Origin: Aporhodopirellula sallentina SM41
GTDB lineage: Bacteria > Planctomycetota > Planctomycetia > Pirellulales > Pirellulaceae
Direction of reading: 5' to 3'
DNA: 64,000 nt
Assembly: GCF_000346505.1 (NCBI RefSeq)
Contig: NZ_ANOH01000407.1
Location: 1 to 64,000 of the forward strand
How positions within the stretch are numbered: position 1 is the first letter of the stretch; every line of letters starts with the position of its first letter. A program made the position numbers and the translations under genes. Below the pieces are notes generated by a model. It worked only from the letters and a program-made list of their open reading frames with translations, ran no database searches and was not told the DNA's origin. This document shows positions 8,250 to 17,747 of the stretch, piece after piece.

Positions 8250-9608
8250 CTATGCCACGGAAATGGTTTCGGCGAGTTCCGCCGCTCGGCGGCGCGACCA
8301 GGTATCGAGTTCGAGCAACCGGTCCAGCGACGGTGCGGACTCGTGATGGTGGTCGTCCAGCGTCTGTTTGCACAAACGCGCGATGTCAGTAAAGCGAATT
8401 TTGCCACTCAGGAACAGAGGAACCGCGGTTTCATTGGCTCCGTTGAGCACCACGCCGGCCGTTCCGCCAACCCGCGCGACCTCAAACCCGAGCTGAAGAG
8501 CCGGAAATCGCTCGTGATCGACCGGGATCAAACTCATGTCCCACCGCTGCGTCCGCTCCAGAGGCGGGGCTGGGCAAGGCAGGCGATGCGGGTAAGTCAA
8601 TGCGTACTGAATCGGCAATCGCATGTCGGGCGGGCTGAGCTGCGCGATCACGCTGCCGTCTTCAAATTCGACGAGCGAATGGATAATCGACTGCGGATGA
8701 ACGACCACCTCAATTCGGTCCGCAGGAACATCAAACAACCACTTCGCCTCGATAATTTCGAGTGATTTATTCATCATCGTGGCCGAATCGATCGTGATTT
8801 TCTGTCCCATGTCCCATGTCGGGTGGTTGAGAGCCTCGGCAGGCGTCGCGGCTTCCATCTCGTCAAACGATGCGTTGAGAAACGGCCCGCCGCTGGCTGT
8901 CAAAATCAGTCTCCGCACGCCAGGGAGTTTGTGCCCCGGCGAGCCGAACTCGCACTGCCCGTTGAAGCCAGGCTGGCTGTTTATCCCGGGCAGGCTGTTT
9001 ACGCTGGGCTGCTGACTCACGCTAGATTGCCCGCTAACGCCCGACAGACTGCTTGGCGGCGTTTTGACTGCCGCGTTTTCCCGTGCCTCGGCCAGGCATT
9101 GGTAAATCGCGGAATGTTCGCTGTCGATCGGCAACAGTTCCGAACCGCTCTTTTCCGCCGCCGCAGTCACGACCGGCCCGGCGATGACGAGTGTTTCTTT
9201 ATTGGCCAACCCGACACGTTTGCCGGCACGGACCGCCTCAAGAGTCGACTCCAACCCGGCACGTCCCACGATCCCCGCGACCACAGTGTCCACGTCCGGC
9301 GAGATCGCTGCCCGAACCAATGCTTCCGGTCCCACGTCGAGACGACACCGCTCGGCGAGCTCGGCTTTCGCGATTAGATCGCTCGCACATCTGGCGTTTT
9401 GTTCATCCGACACCACGATGGTTTGGGGAACCGGCGACGCTTTTTGCGCCGATTCGATCAATTGGTCGATCCGACGATGCCCCGAAACCGATGCGACGCA
9501 CCAACCCGCGTCAGGGGCGTACTTCTGAAGGTTTGCGATGACATCGAGCGTGGCGGCACCGATGCTGCCGGTCGCTCCTAGAATCGCGACCCGGCGTCCG
9601 TCCGTCAT
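8250..9608 (-). CDS. dxr: 1-deoxy-D-xylulose 5-phosphate reductoisomerase
   Basis: Second enzyme of the MEP isoprenoid pathway: NADPH-dependent conversion of DXP to MEP in the cytoplasm. The NADPH motif GATGSIG is at residues 11-17. The substrate and metal region (IDSEHSAIYQCL, then LTASGGPF), the flexible-loop region (HPTWDMGQKITIDSATMMNK) and VVVHPQSIIHSLVEF are all intact. At 452 residues it exceeds the usual ~390 because about 55 residues (176-230) are inserted between the SEHSA metal-binding motif and LTASGGPF. The insert contains five degenerate hexapeptides of the form [GS]-[VIF]-[SN]-x-x-[PSC] at residues 190-219. Since catalytic motifs flank it intact, the enzyme is probably active, with the insert as a surface loop. 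It lies upstream of rseP on the same strand and is divergent from ftsH. Confidence 0.95.
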   Translation of the reverse strand: MTDGRRVAILGATGSIGAATLDVIANLQKYAPDAGWCVASVSGHRRIDQLIESAQKASPVPQTIVVSDEQNARCASDLIAKAELAERCRLDVGPEALVRAAISPDVDTVVAGIVGRAGLESTLEAVRAGKRVGLANKETLVIAGPVVTAAAEKSGSELLPIDSEHSAIYQCLAEARENAAVKTPPSSLSGVSGQSSVSQQPSVNSLPGINSQPGFNGQCEFGSPGHKLPGVRRLILTASGGPFLNASFDEMEAATPAEALNHPTWDMGQKITIDSATMMNKSLEIIEAKWLFDVPADRIEVVVHPQSIIHSLVEFEDGSVIAQLSPPDMRLPIQYALTYPHRLPCPAPPLERTQRWDMSLIPVDHERFPALQLGFEVARVGGTAGVVLNGANETAVPLFLSGKIRFTDIARLCKQTLDDHHHESAPSLDRLLELDTWSRRRAAELAETISVA

Positions 9609-9810
9609 CTTTTCACCTTCTTTATTTCTAACAAAAACCTTGAGTGGCCCGTATGATGCACAAGCAGCACCGGAATCACAATCCGGATAACCGATCCAGT
9701 CTCGCGGCGGACGAAGACAGGACGGTTGCGAAACGGTACTCGATAGCCAAAAACCACGCGTACCAGTTAACTTTGATCTTTTCGTCCCTGGGCCTTTTCA
9801 AGCATTTCGA

Positions 9811-12039
9811 ATGAGCGACAACCCGAAATCTTCACGTGGATCTTCCGAGCATCGCGGCAGCGGCAACATTTGGTTTGTCCTGATCGTGATTACCATTGCC
9901 GTGCTGGTCAGCGCGTTTCTGGTCTCTGACAACCGAAAACGTCTGGCCTACCCCGCCCTGAAGTCGCTGCTCGCCCAGACTGCCGAACTCCATGAGGCCG
10001 TACACCAGCAACCTTCGGCACCACAGAACACCGCCGCGAACGATGACACCACATCAAACGATGCCCAGGTGTCTGCGTCTTCACAAACCACAACCGACAC
10101 CGACGGTTCCGCCGCCGATCAACAGGACTCCCAATCGGAAACATCCGCTGAATCGTCGACGAGCATCGTGCGACGTAACGGGAAACCCGTCGCGCGAATC
10201 ATCGTCCCCGGTGAAGACGGAAAGGTGTCCTATGAATTCAGCAACCCCAGCGACATTCGCGTCGCCGACGACCGGATCACCGGGAAAGTCGACTACCGCG
10301 TTCTTCTCGGCCGCCCCGGTGACGCCAATGTTCAACCTACCCGAGTCGACTTTCTGACGATCCGCGGTTACCCCAACGACGCGATCGCCGCTGATTTCAT
10401 CGCTCTGTTGGAACGGTCCGGAGTGTCATGGGACAACGATCGGCCGAGCCGTTTCCTGGAAAATCACTGGCCCGAACTGCTGATGATCGGAGTGCTGATC
10501 GCACTCGGCATCGTCATGTTGCGGCGGATGGGTGGCGTCGGATCGCCGATGTCGTTCTCACGCAGCCGCGGCAAACTTTACAGCGAAGACGACTTGCCGA
10601 CCACGTTCGAAGACGTCGCTGGGATTGAAGAAGCCGTCGACGAAGTCCGCGAGGTCGTCGACTTCCTCCGCAACAGCGAAAAGTATCAATCGCTCGGCGG
10701 CCGTATCCCCAAAGGCGTTCTGCTGGTCGGACCTCCCGGTACCGGTAAAACGTTGCTCGCCCGAGCGATCGCCGGTGAGGCAGGTGTGCCGTTCTTCAGC
10801 CTCTCGGGCAGCGACTTTGTCGAGATGTTCGTCGGCGTCGGTGCCGCCCGTGTTCGGGACATGTTCACCCAAGCCACTAACCGCGCCCCGTGCATCATCT
10901 TCATCGACGAACTCGACGCGCTCGGAAAGAGCCGCAGCGGAACGACGGTCGGTGGACATGACGAACGCGAACAAACGCTCAACGCGTTATTGGTGGAAAT
11001 GGACGGCTTCGGTTCCAATTCCGGAGTGATCGTCGTTGCCGCAACCAACCGTCCCGAAACGCTCGACCCCGCCCTGCTGCGTCCCGGCCGTTTCGACCGC
11101 CACGTGTTGGTCGATCGTCCCGACGTCGCCGGACGTGAACAGATCCTGTCGGTGCACGTGAAAAACGTGAAGCTCGATGAGTCCGTCGACCTTCGCAGCA
11201 TCGCATCGATCACCAGCGGGTTTGTGGGTGCGGACCTGGCGAACCTAGTCAACGAAGCCGCCCTTTTGGCCGCCCGCAACGAACGTCCCGCCGTTGGCAT
11301 GGAGGAATTCAACGACGCCGTCGAACGAGTGACCGCGGGTCTGGAAAAGAAAAACCGTGTGATGAACGAGGACGAAAAGATCCGCGTTGCTTATCACGAA
11401 TCGGGACACGCACTTGTTGCCGCAGCGTTGCCGAACACCGACCCGGTTCACAAAGTCAGCATCATCCCTCGCGGCCTCGCGGCGCTGGGCTACATGATGC
11501 AGCGTCCCGAATCGGAACGCTTCCTGATGACCAAGAGCGAACTCGAGAGCCAAATGAAAGTTATGCTGGCCGGAACACTCGCTGAAGAAATGATTTTCCA
11601 AGACATCAGCACCGGCGCTCAAAACGACCTCGAACGCTGCACCGAAACGGCACGCGGTATGGTCATGGACTACGGCATGAGTCGACTCGGACGCATCAAC
11701 CTGCGTCGCAGCACACGATCACCGTTTCTCAACAACGGCGGCATGGGCGAGTACCAAGTCGTGCACAGTGAAGAGATGGCCAAGATGATCGACAAGGAAG
11801 TTTCGCGGATCGTCGATGACATGCTCGTGCAAACCCGCGAGATCCTTCAACAACGTCGCGAAGTCCTCGAAGCCGTCACGCAGCGATTGCTCGAAGTCGA
11901 ATCGATCGACAGCGATGAATTGATGCGGCTCATTCGCGAACACAGCGCGGGTCCGTGGCTCGTCCCCGGCACGGTCAACGAAAAACCGAAAGCCAAAATC
12001 GTGCCACGCAAGAGCGATGATAACGTGCAGTCGAAGTAA
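9811..12039 (+). CDS. ftsH: ATP-dependent zinc metalloprotease FtsH
   Basis: Membrane-anchored AAA+ protease that extracts and degrades membrane and regulatory proteins. An N-terminal transmembrane helix (about residues 20-40) is followed by an unusually long outer-side region of about 185 residues, roughly 60 of which are Ser/Thr/Asp/Gln-rich and probably disordered. A second transmembrane helix ([14 protein letters not shown]) follows. The AAA+ domain has Walker A GPPGTGKT at about 307-314, Walker [11 protein letters not shown], and the second region of homology [18 protein letters not shown]. The protease domain has HESGH at about 529-533 and the third zinc ligand in [12 protein letters not shown]. 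At 742 residues it is about 100 longer than E. coli FtsH, mostly because of the outer region. It is divergent from dxr and followed by a hairpin terminator. Confidence 0.96.
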   Translation: MSDNPKSSRGSSEHRGSGNIWFVLIVITIAVLVSAFLVSDNRKRLAYPALKSLLAQTAELHEAVHQQPSAPQNTAANDDTTSNDAQVSASSQTTTDTDGSAADQQDSQSETSAESSTSIVRRNGKPVARIIVPGEDGKVSYEFSNPSDIRVADDRITGKVDYRVLLGRPGDANVQPTRVDFLTIRGYPNDAIAADFIALLERSGVSWDNDRPSRFLENHWPELLMIGVLIALGIVMLRRMGGVGSPMSFSRSRGKLYSEDDLPTTFEDVAGIEEAVDEVREVVDFLRNSEKYQSLGGRIPKGVLLVGPPGTGKTLLARAIAGEAGVPFFSLSGSDFVEMFVGVGAARVRDMFTQATNRAPCIIFIDELDALGKSRSGTTVGGHDEREQTLNALLVEMDGFGSNSGVIVVAATNRPETLDPALLRPGRFDRHVLVDRPDVAGREQILSVHVKNVKLDESVDLRSIASITSGFVGADLANLVNEAALLAARNERPAVGMEEFNDAVERVTAGLEKKNRVMNEDEKIRVAYHESGHALVAAALPNTDPVHKVSIIPRGLAALGYMMQRPESERFLMTKSELESQMKVMLAGTLAEEMIFQDISTGAQNDLERCTETARGMVMDYGMSRLGRINLRRSTRSPFLNNGGMGEYQVVHSEEMAKMIDKEVSRIVDDMLVQTREILQQRREVLEAVTQRLLEVESIDSDELMRLIREHSAGPWLVPGTVNEKPKAKIVPRKSDDNVQSK

Positions 12040-12071
12040 CGTGGCAACGCCCGCGTTGCCGTACATCCGGC

Positions 12072-12110
12072 GGCCTGATTCCTAGCGAACCTAGCGACAG
12101 GGATCAGGCC
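12072..12110. terminator. hairpin between convergent genes ftsH and the 12182-14329 gene
   Basis: GGCCTGATTCC (12072-12082) pairs with GGGATCAGGCC (12100-12110), an 11-bp stem with one G-U pair and a 17-nt loop. It sits between the ends of two convergent genes, where it could serve both strands. No long T-run follows, so an intrinsic terminator is likely but not certain. Confidence 0.55.
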
Positions 12111-12181
12111 CGGCAGACTTCAAAATACTCGACCGCGATTGCCCGCGAAGCCGGCAACAGTCCTCGCAAATTACCAGCGGC

Positions 12182-14329
12182 TCATACGACCTTGAACTTG
12201 ACCGTTTGACTGACGTGGTCGTCCGATTCGAGCGAGCGGACCACTGCGGTCGCCTGATGGGAGCCAGCCCGGATCTCCGGAATCTCCCAAAGATGGTATC
12301 GATCTACCAATTGGCCGCCCATTTTCTTGCCGCCGCGGCGTTCGACAACACGTGGCTGCACCGGTTCGCCGTCGACCGTGAGAGAAACAAACTCCGCGAG
12401 CGGAGCCTTTAACTGTCCCCGGGCCGCGTTGCGATGAGCACACCGAACGCGGAGGTTGACGCCCATTTCAGGTTGGCCCGCTTCGTATCGATCTTCCGAT
12501 CGAATGACTACGAGAGAAACCGGCGGACGCGAGATTGTGGGGTTGTCCCACCAACGCCACGCGTTCTGTTGCTTCATAACCATGTCGGCAACGAACTGTG
12601 ATCCCGGATGCATCCGCAATCGATTTTCGGTCACCTCGTCGCGCCGCACCGGTGCCGTCCAACAGTTCTGTAGCGCCGTCAGCCATCCTTGCCAGGTCGG
12701 TTCTTTGGCGAGAAACAACGTCCGGAATCCGCTCGTCTTGTCCGCAAACCACCACGGCTCGATCCCGTGTGCGTCCTGCAACGCAATGAACGGCAACTGA
12801 CCGGCGTAGCGTTTCAAGAAAGGCTCGCTGTTGGTGAAGTCAGGGTTGCCGAAATGGAACGTGCTGATCGCTGCGAAACCACCCTGCTGCATTGAGTCAT
12901 CGAGAAAGAGACGCGTGAGTTCTTCGTTCTCACCGAATTGCCAAATCAATCGGCCATCGTTCCTATTCAGTCGCGACACCCGTCGTTGCCGGAATTCGGG
13001 CCACGGAAGCTCACCCTGATCGGCGAGCGATTCGCCCATGTCTCCGTCGGCCGGCGCGATCACGTCGCTCGTGTGACTGTACGTCCCCAAACCGGGCACA
13101 TCGACCCACGTCCCGTACTCTTCGTTGGCACGAAAAAACGTTACCTGTACCTTTTGTTGATCGGCAATCTTCTGTGCCGCTTCGAGCCATCCGGGCTCTG
13201 AATTCTTGGCACCCCACAAATGTATTTTCAAACTCTCGGCGAGACGAACGACGTCGGCAGGACTTCCCTGCCCATGCGCTTCCACCTGGCATGAAAACAC
13301 TTTGAGATCCTGCGGCGGTTTGACAACAACGGTTTGCGATGCCGCCTCACAGGTAAGTGGCTGATCCAGCGCGCCGAGTTCTTTCAATGCGTCGATGGCA
13401 TAGAACGTCGCGACCGGATTGCTTCGCCAACCGGGCCGATCACCAAAACCTCCGTCCTCGTTGAAGCAAGAATGAATCCAACCGATTAACGCCTCCGGGT
13501 CCGCCGGCTGACTTCGCAGGATCGACAACCCACGCACCGCTGCCCAGCAATACGCGATGTCCTCTTGATTGGCAAACGGTGGCTCGGGGCACCATCGAAA
13601 ACCACCGCTCGGTCCCTGGCACGATTGAATCCACTCAGCGGTCTCCTCGCGTTTTTCATCCTCGCGGCCGAGCAACTCAAGTGCCTCCAGTCCCCAAAGC
13701 GTGTTCAGCACATGACCTTCGCCTCCCTGACTGGCCGGTGTGTTGTTGAAGCCACCGTTTTCGCGTCGACGCCCATCGAGATAGGCGATCCATTCGGGCG
13801 AGAGATCATCCAACGACATGCCCAATAAGGCGCGGCACGTGAACACTTTGAGTTGAAAGCGAAAGACCGGGTAGCGGTGTTTTTCGTACTGCGGCAAATA
13901 AGGCACCGGCGAGGTCCACTCACTCACAACGTCGACGAAGTCGGAAACATCCGCACCCAGCCAACGCAGCGACTGGATCTGCTGAAACTCGAAATCACGA
14001 TGCTCTTGTTCGAGTCTTTTCCACGCGGCCGGATGATGGGTGCGAACAAAACTTTCGAGATATTCCGTATCGCTCGGCAACGCTCCCAAGTGATGCAAAC
14101 ACCCAATCACAGCATGCGTCGGCGTCAAATGCGACTCCTGTTGATCCTGCCATCCATAGCCGTGGTCCGGCCGAGCATGACCCGCCAAATAGGCCTCAAC
14201 TCGCGAATGCCAACTATCAACGTCCGACTCACTCCCGTGCACCCCAGAACAGGTCGCGATAGATGCCCCCAAGGCGACGCCCTGACGAAACAATTCCCTT
14301 CGATTCAACCCGGTGGAACGATGGTCCAT
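12182..14329 (-). CDS. Tat-exported protein with prenyltransferase/squalene-oxidase-type repeats and a PHP-like C-terminal part
   Basis: The N-terminus carries a twin-arginine signal (NRRELFRQGVALGAS), so export in folded form is expected. Residues about 40-340 contain several alpha-alpha repeats with the GGF blocks (GGFNNTP, GGFRWCP, GGFGDRPGWRSNPVATFYAIDALKEL) characteristic of prenyltransferase and squalene-cyclase toroids. Planctomycete genomes often label such proteins 'geranylgeranyl transferase beta subunit', but a periplasmic location makes protein prenylation improbable. The C-terminal half shows IALQDAHGIEPWWFADKTSGFRT, reminiscent of the end of PHP-type phosphoesterase domains, then a beta-rich tail. 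The true activity is unknown; a carbohydrate-related or scaffold role is a guess. It is convergent with ftsH and 109 nt downstream of the sulfatase on the same strand. Confidence 0.7.
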   Translation of the reverse strand: MDHRSTGLNRRELFRQGVALGASIATCSGVHGSESDVDSWHSRVEAYLAGHARPDHGYGWQDQQESHLTPTHAVIGCLHHLGALPSDTEYLESFVRTHHPAAWKRLEQEHRDFEFQQIQSLRWLGADVSDFVDVVSEWTSPVPYLPQYEKHRYPVFRFQLKVFTCRALLGMSLDDLSPEWIAYLDGRRRENGGFNNTPASQGGEGHVLNTLWGLEALELLGREDEKREETAEWIQSCQGPSGGFRWCPEPPFANQEDIAYCWAAVRGLSILRSQPADPEALIGWIHSCFNEDGGFGDRPGWRSNPVATFYAIDALKELGALDQPLTCEAASQTVVVKPPQDLKVFSCQVEAHGQGSPADVVRLAESLKIHLWGAKNSEPGWLEAAQKIADQQKVQVTFFRANEEYGTWVDVPGLGTYSHTSDVIAPADGDMGESLADQGELPWPEFRQRRVSRLNRNDGRLIWQFGENEELTRLFLDDSMQQGGFAAISTFHFGNPDFTNSEPFLKRYAGQLPFIALQDAHGIEPWWFADKTSGFRTLFLAKEPTWQGWLTALQNCWTAPVRRDEVTENRLRMHPGSQFVADMVMKQQNAWRWWDNPTISRPPVSLVVIRSEDRYEAGQPEMGVNLRVRCAHRNAARGQLKAPLAEFVSLTVDGEPVQPRVVERRGGKKMGGQLVDRYHLWEIPEIRAGSHQATAVVRSLESDDHVSQTVKFKVV

Positions 14330-14438
14330 AAAAGTGACTTATGAGAAGGTTTTGAAATTGACCGACAAAAATTTGACAAACCAACTTGGAATGCCAAGCC
14401 GATGATGCAGACCACATCCCGCAGCGGGCAAAGCCGAG

Positions 14439-15857
14439 CTATGGCGTGGAAGGAATCTGCCAGACATCGGAATGCGTGCGTTCCGATTGAAGGAAAGACT
14501 CGAACTTCTCGACGAGTTCAGGATGCTCGGAAGCAACGTCATTGTCCTCATGCACATCCGATGGTAAATCGTAAAGTTCGAGCGGCTTGCCGACGCCATT
14601 GCGAACGGCTTTCCAATCACCAATCCGCGCCGCCTGCGTGAACCCACGCTCGTGAAATTCCCAGTACATGGGTGGATGCTCGACGATTTTGTTTTCGAGC
14701 AACGCAGGCAATATCGAAACGCCGTCAGTCGGCGTTTCGCACGATTGCCCGGTCAAGTCGGCCATCGTCGGCATCATGTCCCAAAACGACCAGACCTGTT
14801 CGCTCACCGTGCCGGCAGCAATCTTTCCTGGCCACCGCGCAATGCTGGGCGAGCGGATGCCTCCCTCGTACATCGAACGTTTTCGTCCTCGCAAGGGTCC
14901 GGAGTGGTTGAAGCGGGGAAACTGGTGAACGGCACCGTTGTCACTGGTGAAAAACACCAACGTTTGATCGTCAATCTTCAGTTCCTTCAGAACATCCATC
15001 AGCCGACCGACGTCAGAATCCATTCTAGAAATCATCGCGGCACAGATCTTTTCATTTTCCGACCATGGTTTATCAGCATACGCACCGAGCGATGGCACCT
15101 GCAGTTTCTTGTGCGGAATGGTGAATGCCAAATACAAGAAGAACGGCGACTGATGATTCCTCCGCACAAAACCCAACGCTTCCTCCGCCATCACGTCATG
15201 CGAATAAGTGTTCGGATCGAGTGGAACCTTCTCTTCGTTTCGCCAGAGGTATTCAGGGTAATAACTGTGTGCGTTTCGCTGGCAATTGTAGCCGTAGAAA
15301 TACTCAAACCCCATGGTGCCGGGAGTGCTATGCGAACCCGGATACCCGAGCCCCCATTTCCCGATCAACCCGGTTCGATACCCTGCGTTCTGCATCATAT
15401 GAGCCAACGTCTTGGTATCCGCAGGCATTGGCAATTGTCCGACCGGATCGATCTTATGATTGCCGCGAACGAAACAATGTCCCGTATGCAATCCTGTCAT
15501 CAAGGTGCATCGAGACGGGGCACAAACGGTGGCCCCCGCGTACGCTTGCGTGAAACGCATCCCCTCGGACGCGATCCGATCAATGCAGGGCGTTTGGATG
15601 TGCTCCTGGCCGAAACAGCCGAGTTCGCCATACCCCAAATCATCCGCCAAGATGAAAATCACATTGGGGTGATCAGCCGAGTAAACGTTCGGTCCTACCG
15701 ACGCGGCACCCAAACCAATCCACACGAGGAGGAAGAATCGCACCAGAGGGGACACCCATCGTTTGCTTGGAAAACCGATTGCATTCACCTGTTTCTGAAA
15801 TTGGGGCGGGGAGGAAAGCGAGTTCGTTCGCAACGTTCGATCGAGATTCATATTCAA
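14439..15857 (-). CDS. arylsulfatase (type I, formylglycine-dependent)
   Basis: A sulfatase that hydrolyses sulfate esters, probably of algal polysaccharides, in the periplasm or outside the cell. The formylglycine signature CAPSRCTLMTG is complete, so the Cys is expected to be converted by a formylglycine-generating enzyme. The metal-site segments HPNVIFILADDLGYGELGCFG and VFFTSDNG are present, as is IPHKKLQVP. A hydrophobic segment (about residues 36-56) is the likely signal or anchor. The ORF opens with TTG at 15855-15857, overlapping the stop of the lipoprotein gene upstream as TTGA; an ATG two codons later is an alternative. This coupling suggests joint translation with the upstream lipoprotein. 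Substrate cannot be read from the sequence. Confidence 0.93.
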   Translation of the reverse strand: MNMNLDRTLRTNSLSSPPQFQKQVNAIGFPSKRWVSPLVRFFLLVWIGLGAASVGPNVYSADHPNVIFILADDLGYGELGCFGQEHIQTPCIDRIASEGMRFTQAYAGATVCAPSRCTLMTGLHTGHCFVRGNHKIDPVGQLPMPADTKTLAHMMQNAGYRTGLIGKWGLGYPGSHSTPGTMGFEYFYGYNCQRNAHSYYPEYLWRNEEKVPLDPNTYSHDVMAEEALGFVRRNHQSPFFLYLAFTIPHKKLQVPSLGAYADKPWSENEKICAAMISRMDSDVGRLMDVLKELKIDDQTLVFFTSDNGAVHQFPRFNHSGPLRGRKRSMYEGGIRSPSIARWPGKIAAGTVSEQVWSFWDMMPTMADLTGQSCETPTDGVSILPALLENKIVEHPPMYWEFHERGFTQAARIGDWKAVRNGVGKPLELYDLPSDVHEDNDVASEHPELVEKFESFLQSERTHSDVWQIPSTP

Positions 15858-16399
15858 CGATTGTCCGCCAAGACGTTTTTCTTTTCCGGAGCTCCGACCA
15901 ACTCGATCAGCAGATCGTCATTGCCGTCACTGGAAATGGATGCGGTCAAACCGGATTCGTCAACAATCCCATAGGTGGCCGGAATCATCGATTGCTCGGA
16001 ATGATAAATCGGCGGTAGGACCTGGGGGTTGTCGGGGTTCTCTTGCAATTCAATGTCCAATTTCGTGACCGTCACGTTGTACTCTCCGGCGACTGCTCCG
16101 TCGCCGTCGTCAAACGTGGTCAGATAGAACTCGCCGTTCGCCTCAGTCCGGCCGAACGCAGCATAATTCCCTTCGACTGGTCGGAACGTGACCACCGCGC
16201 CTTCAAGCGGCGTGCCGTTGAACGTCGCAACTCCGGATGCATCCACCAAAGGCGGGCGAGCGTCTTTCCATCGGTCCGAACCGCCTGAGCAACCGGACAG
16301 GATCAAACTACTCGACAATACCGTGCACGACAAACACACGGCCAGCAGACCGCTGCCTTTGCAATTCACATCAACTCTCATCACGCTTCTCTCATACAT
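15854..16399 (-). CDS. lipoprotein with transthyretin/carboxypeptidase-regulatory-like domain
   Basis: A 181-residue secreted lipoprotein. The N-terminal signal ends in a lipobox (LILSGC), followed by a single beta-sandwich of the kind common in planctomycetes: SGVATFNGTPLEGAVVTFRPVEG, then TEANGEFYLTTFDDGDGAVAGEYNVTVTK. This resembles carboxypeptidase regulatory/transthyretin-like domains, often found next to DUF1559 proteins and sulfatases. Its stop overlaps the sulfatase start. An internal Met at codon 7 is an alternative start. The role is not established; surface attachment or binding is plausible. Confidence 0.75.
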   Translation of the reverse strand: MYERSVMRVDVNCKGSGLLAVCLSCTVLSSSLILSGCSGGSDRWKDARPPLVDASGVATFNGTPLEGAVVTFRPVEGNYAAFGRTEANGEFYLTTFDDGDGAVAGEYNVTVTKLDIELQENPDNPQVLPPIYHSEQSMIPATYGIVDESGLTASISSDGNDDLLIELVGAPEKKNVLADNR

Positions 16400-16435
16400 A
16401 TTAGGTAAATTCAGAACGCCCCATCAAATAAATCA

Positions 16436-16480
16436 GTCAACTAAAAAACACTGTCAACTAAAAAGCGCTGTCAATTGACA
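16436..16480. repeat. 17-nt tandem repeat plus palindrome
   Basis: GTCAACTAAAAA begins two 17-nt units (16436-16452 and 16453-16469), and a third partial unit opens the 12-nt palindrome TGTCAATTGACA (16469-16480). On the minus strand the palindrome is followed by T-runs (T5 and T6), so it may end transcripts from the DUF1559 gene or lie in the lipoprotein promoter. Nothing else is recognised in the 313-nt gap 16400-16712. Confidence 0.5.
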
Positions 16481-16712
16481 CGGTCCGATTCGTCCACGGA
16501 AGAAAACTGACTTCACGTGATAGCACTGCGACGAGTGTTGCAAATCCGAGGATCAAAGATGTCACTCCCGGTGCCCCCCGCGCGTCCCTTCGGACTCGGG
16601 CGATCGTTCAATCACCGAGAAACCATCCGGTCGGCCCGTCGAAGCGTTACGGCATCGACAGACCGACCAACACCAGTCGCAATCCACAAACTTCGCGATG
16701 TGGTTAACGAAC

Positions 16713-17747
16713 TCAGATAGGATCGAGAACTTCGGATCCGGCCCGCGAACCGAGAGCGCCCCAGACACCGAACGGACTCTTCCCAGGCGAGTCACTCAAA
16801 TCGGCATCAACCGATTGGTTGCCGCTATCGATCGAGTCGGTAATGAAATGAACCGACGCGTCCGCAAAGAGGACATAACATCCGCCAACATGAAGGCTCC
16901 CGGCGGTATGGAAACCGAATGTGTTGGCACTGCTACTTTTGACACACGACGGAGAGTTCGGAGGCAGAATCGTGTTAAACCCACTGACTCCCATCGAGCC
17001 ATCAACCCAGTTCACACCGACAAAGTCTTGCGCGTTTGAGGGAGTGAAGTATTGATTTGTCGCATTGTTGAACTCGCCACGGCAATTCGTTGGAATCGAT
17101 CCGGCACTGCTGTTTCCCGTCAGCACATGCCCCAAGTCCGCCTTGGATAACGGCAATCGACGTTCTGCCATCAAGATCGTATTCGATGTACCGTCGAGAC
17201 AATCGCGGAACTTCAGATAGCTGTACTTGCTGAACATCCCGCGGAACTCCGCGGGGCTGGCATCGATCGAATCTCCCATGCAGTACATGTAGTTGTTTCG
17301 TTTCTTATCACCGAGCCAACCACTGACGTCTCCGTCCTTGATGTGGCTTGGTTGTGACGGACACAGAAAGGTTGCGACACCCTTTTTGTAGGGTTCGAAT
17401 CCCGAGTCCCAAGGCTTTGGTCCGAACGGCGGGTACGGACTCGCAGGATGACCGATCTGCTCATAGAGGGCTGTCTCTTCCAAGAACGGGAGCAAGCCAA
17501 CATGACCGCTTTGGTATCCATAGTTGCCGCCACGCAGCGCGACAAACGCACGATTCATGTCGTGGTAGTTGTGCAATGCCAAACCAAACTGCTTCATGTT
17601 GTTGGAACACTGCATACGGCGAGCGGCCTCGCGTGCCGATTGCACGGCGGGCAGTAGCAACCCGACCAAGATGCCGATGATCGCGATGACGACCAACAAC
17701 TCGATTAGCGTAAAGCCACGGCGGGCTAAAACTTTTGACTTCATCAT
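16713..17747 (-). CDS. DUF1559 prepilin-like protein
   Basis: A planctomycete-expanded family of about 340-residue proteins with a type IV prepilin N-terminus. RRGFTLIELLVVIAIIGILVG is the cleavage and assembly segment, followed by the family block REAARRMQCSNNMKQFGLALHNYHD. The C-terminal family motif H-x9-D-G is present in altered form: LHVGGCYVLFADAS has D-A in place of D-G. Such proteins are thought to be exported by a type II secretion-like system and to form surface structures, but their role is unknown. It lies upstream of the lipoprotein-sulfatase pair on the same strand, an arrangement frequently seen for this family. Confidence 0.93.
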   Translation of the reverse strand: MMKSKVLARRGFTLIELLVVIAIIGILVGLLLPAVQSAREAARRMQCSNNMKQFGLALHNYHDMNRAFVALRGGNYGYQSGHVGLLPFLEETALYEQIGHPASPYPPFGPKPWDSGFEPYKKGVATFLCPSQPSHIKDGDVSGWLGDKKRNNYMYCMGDSIDASPAEFRGMFSKYSYLKFRDCLDGTSNTILMAERRLPLSKADLGHVLTGNSSAGSIPTNCRGEFNNATNQYFTPSNAQDFVGVNWVDGSMGVSGFNTILPPNSPSCVKSSSANTFGFHTAGSLHVGGCYVLFADASVHFITDSIDSGNQSVDADLSDSPGKSPFGVWGALGSRAGSEVLDPI

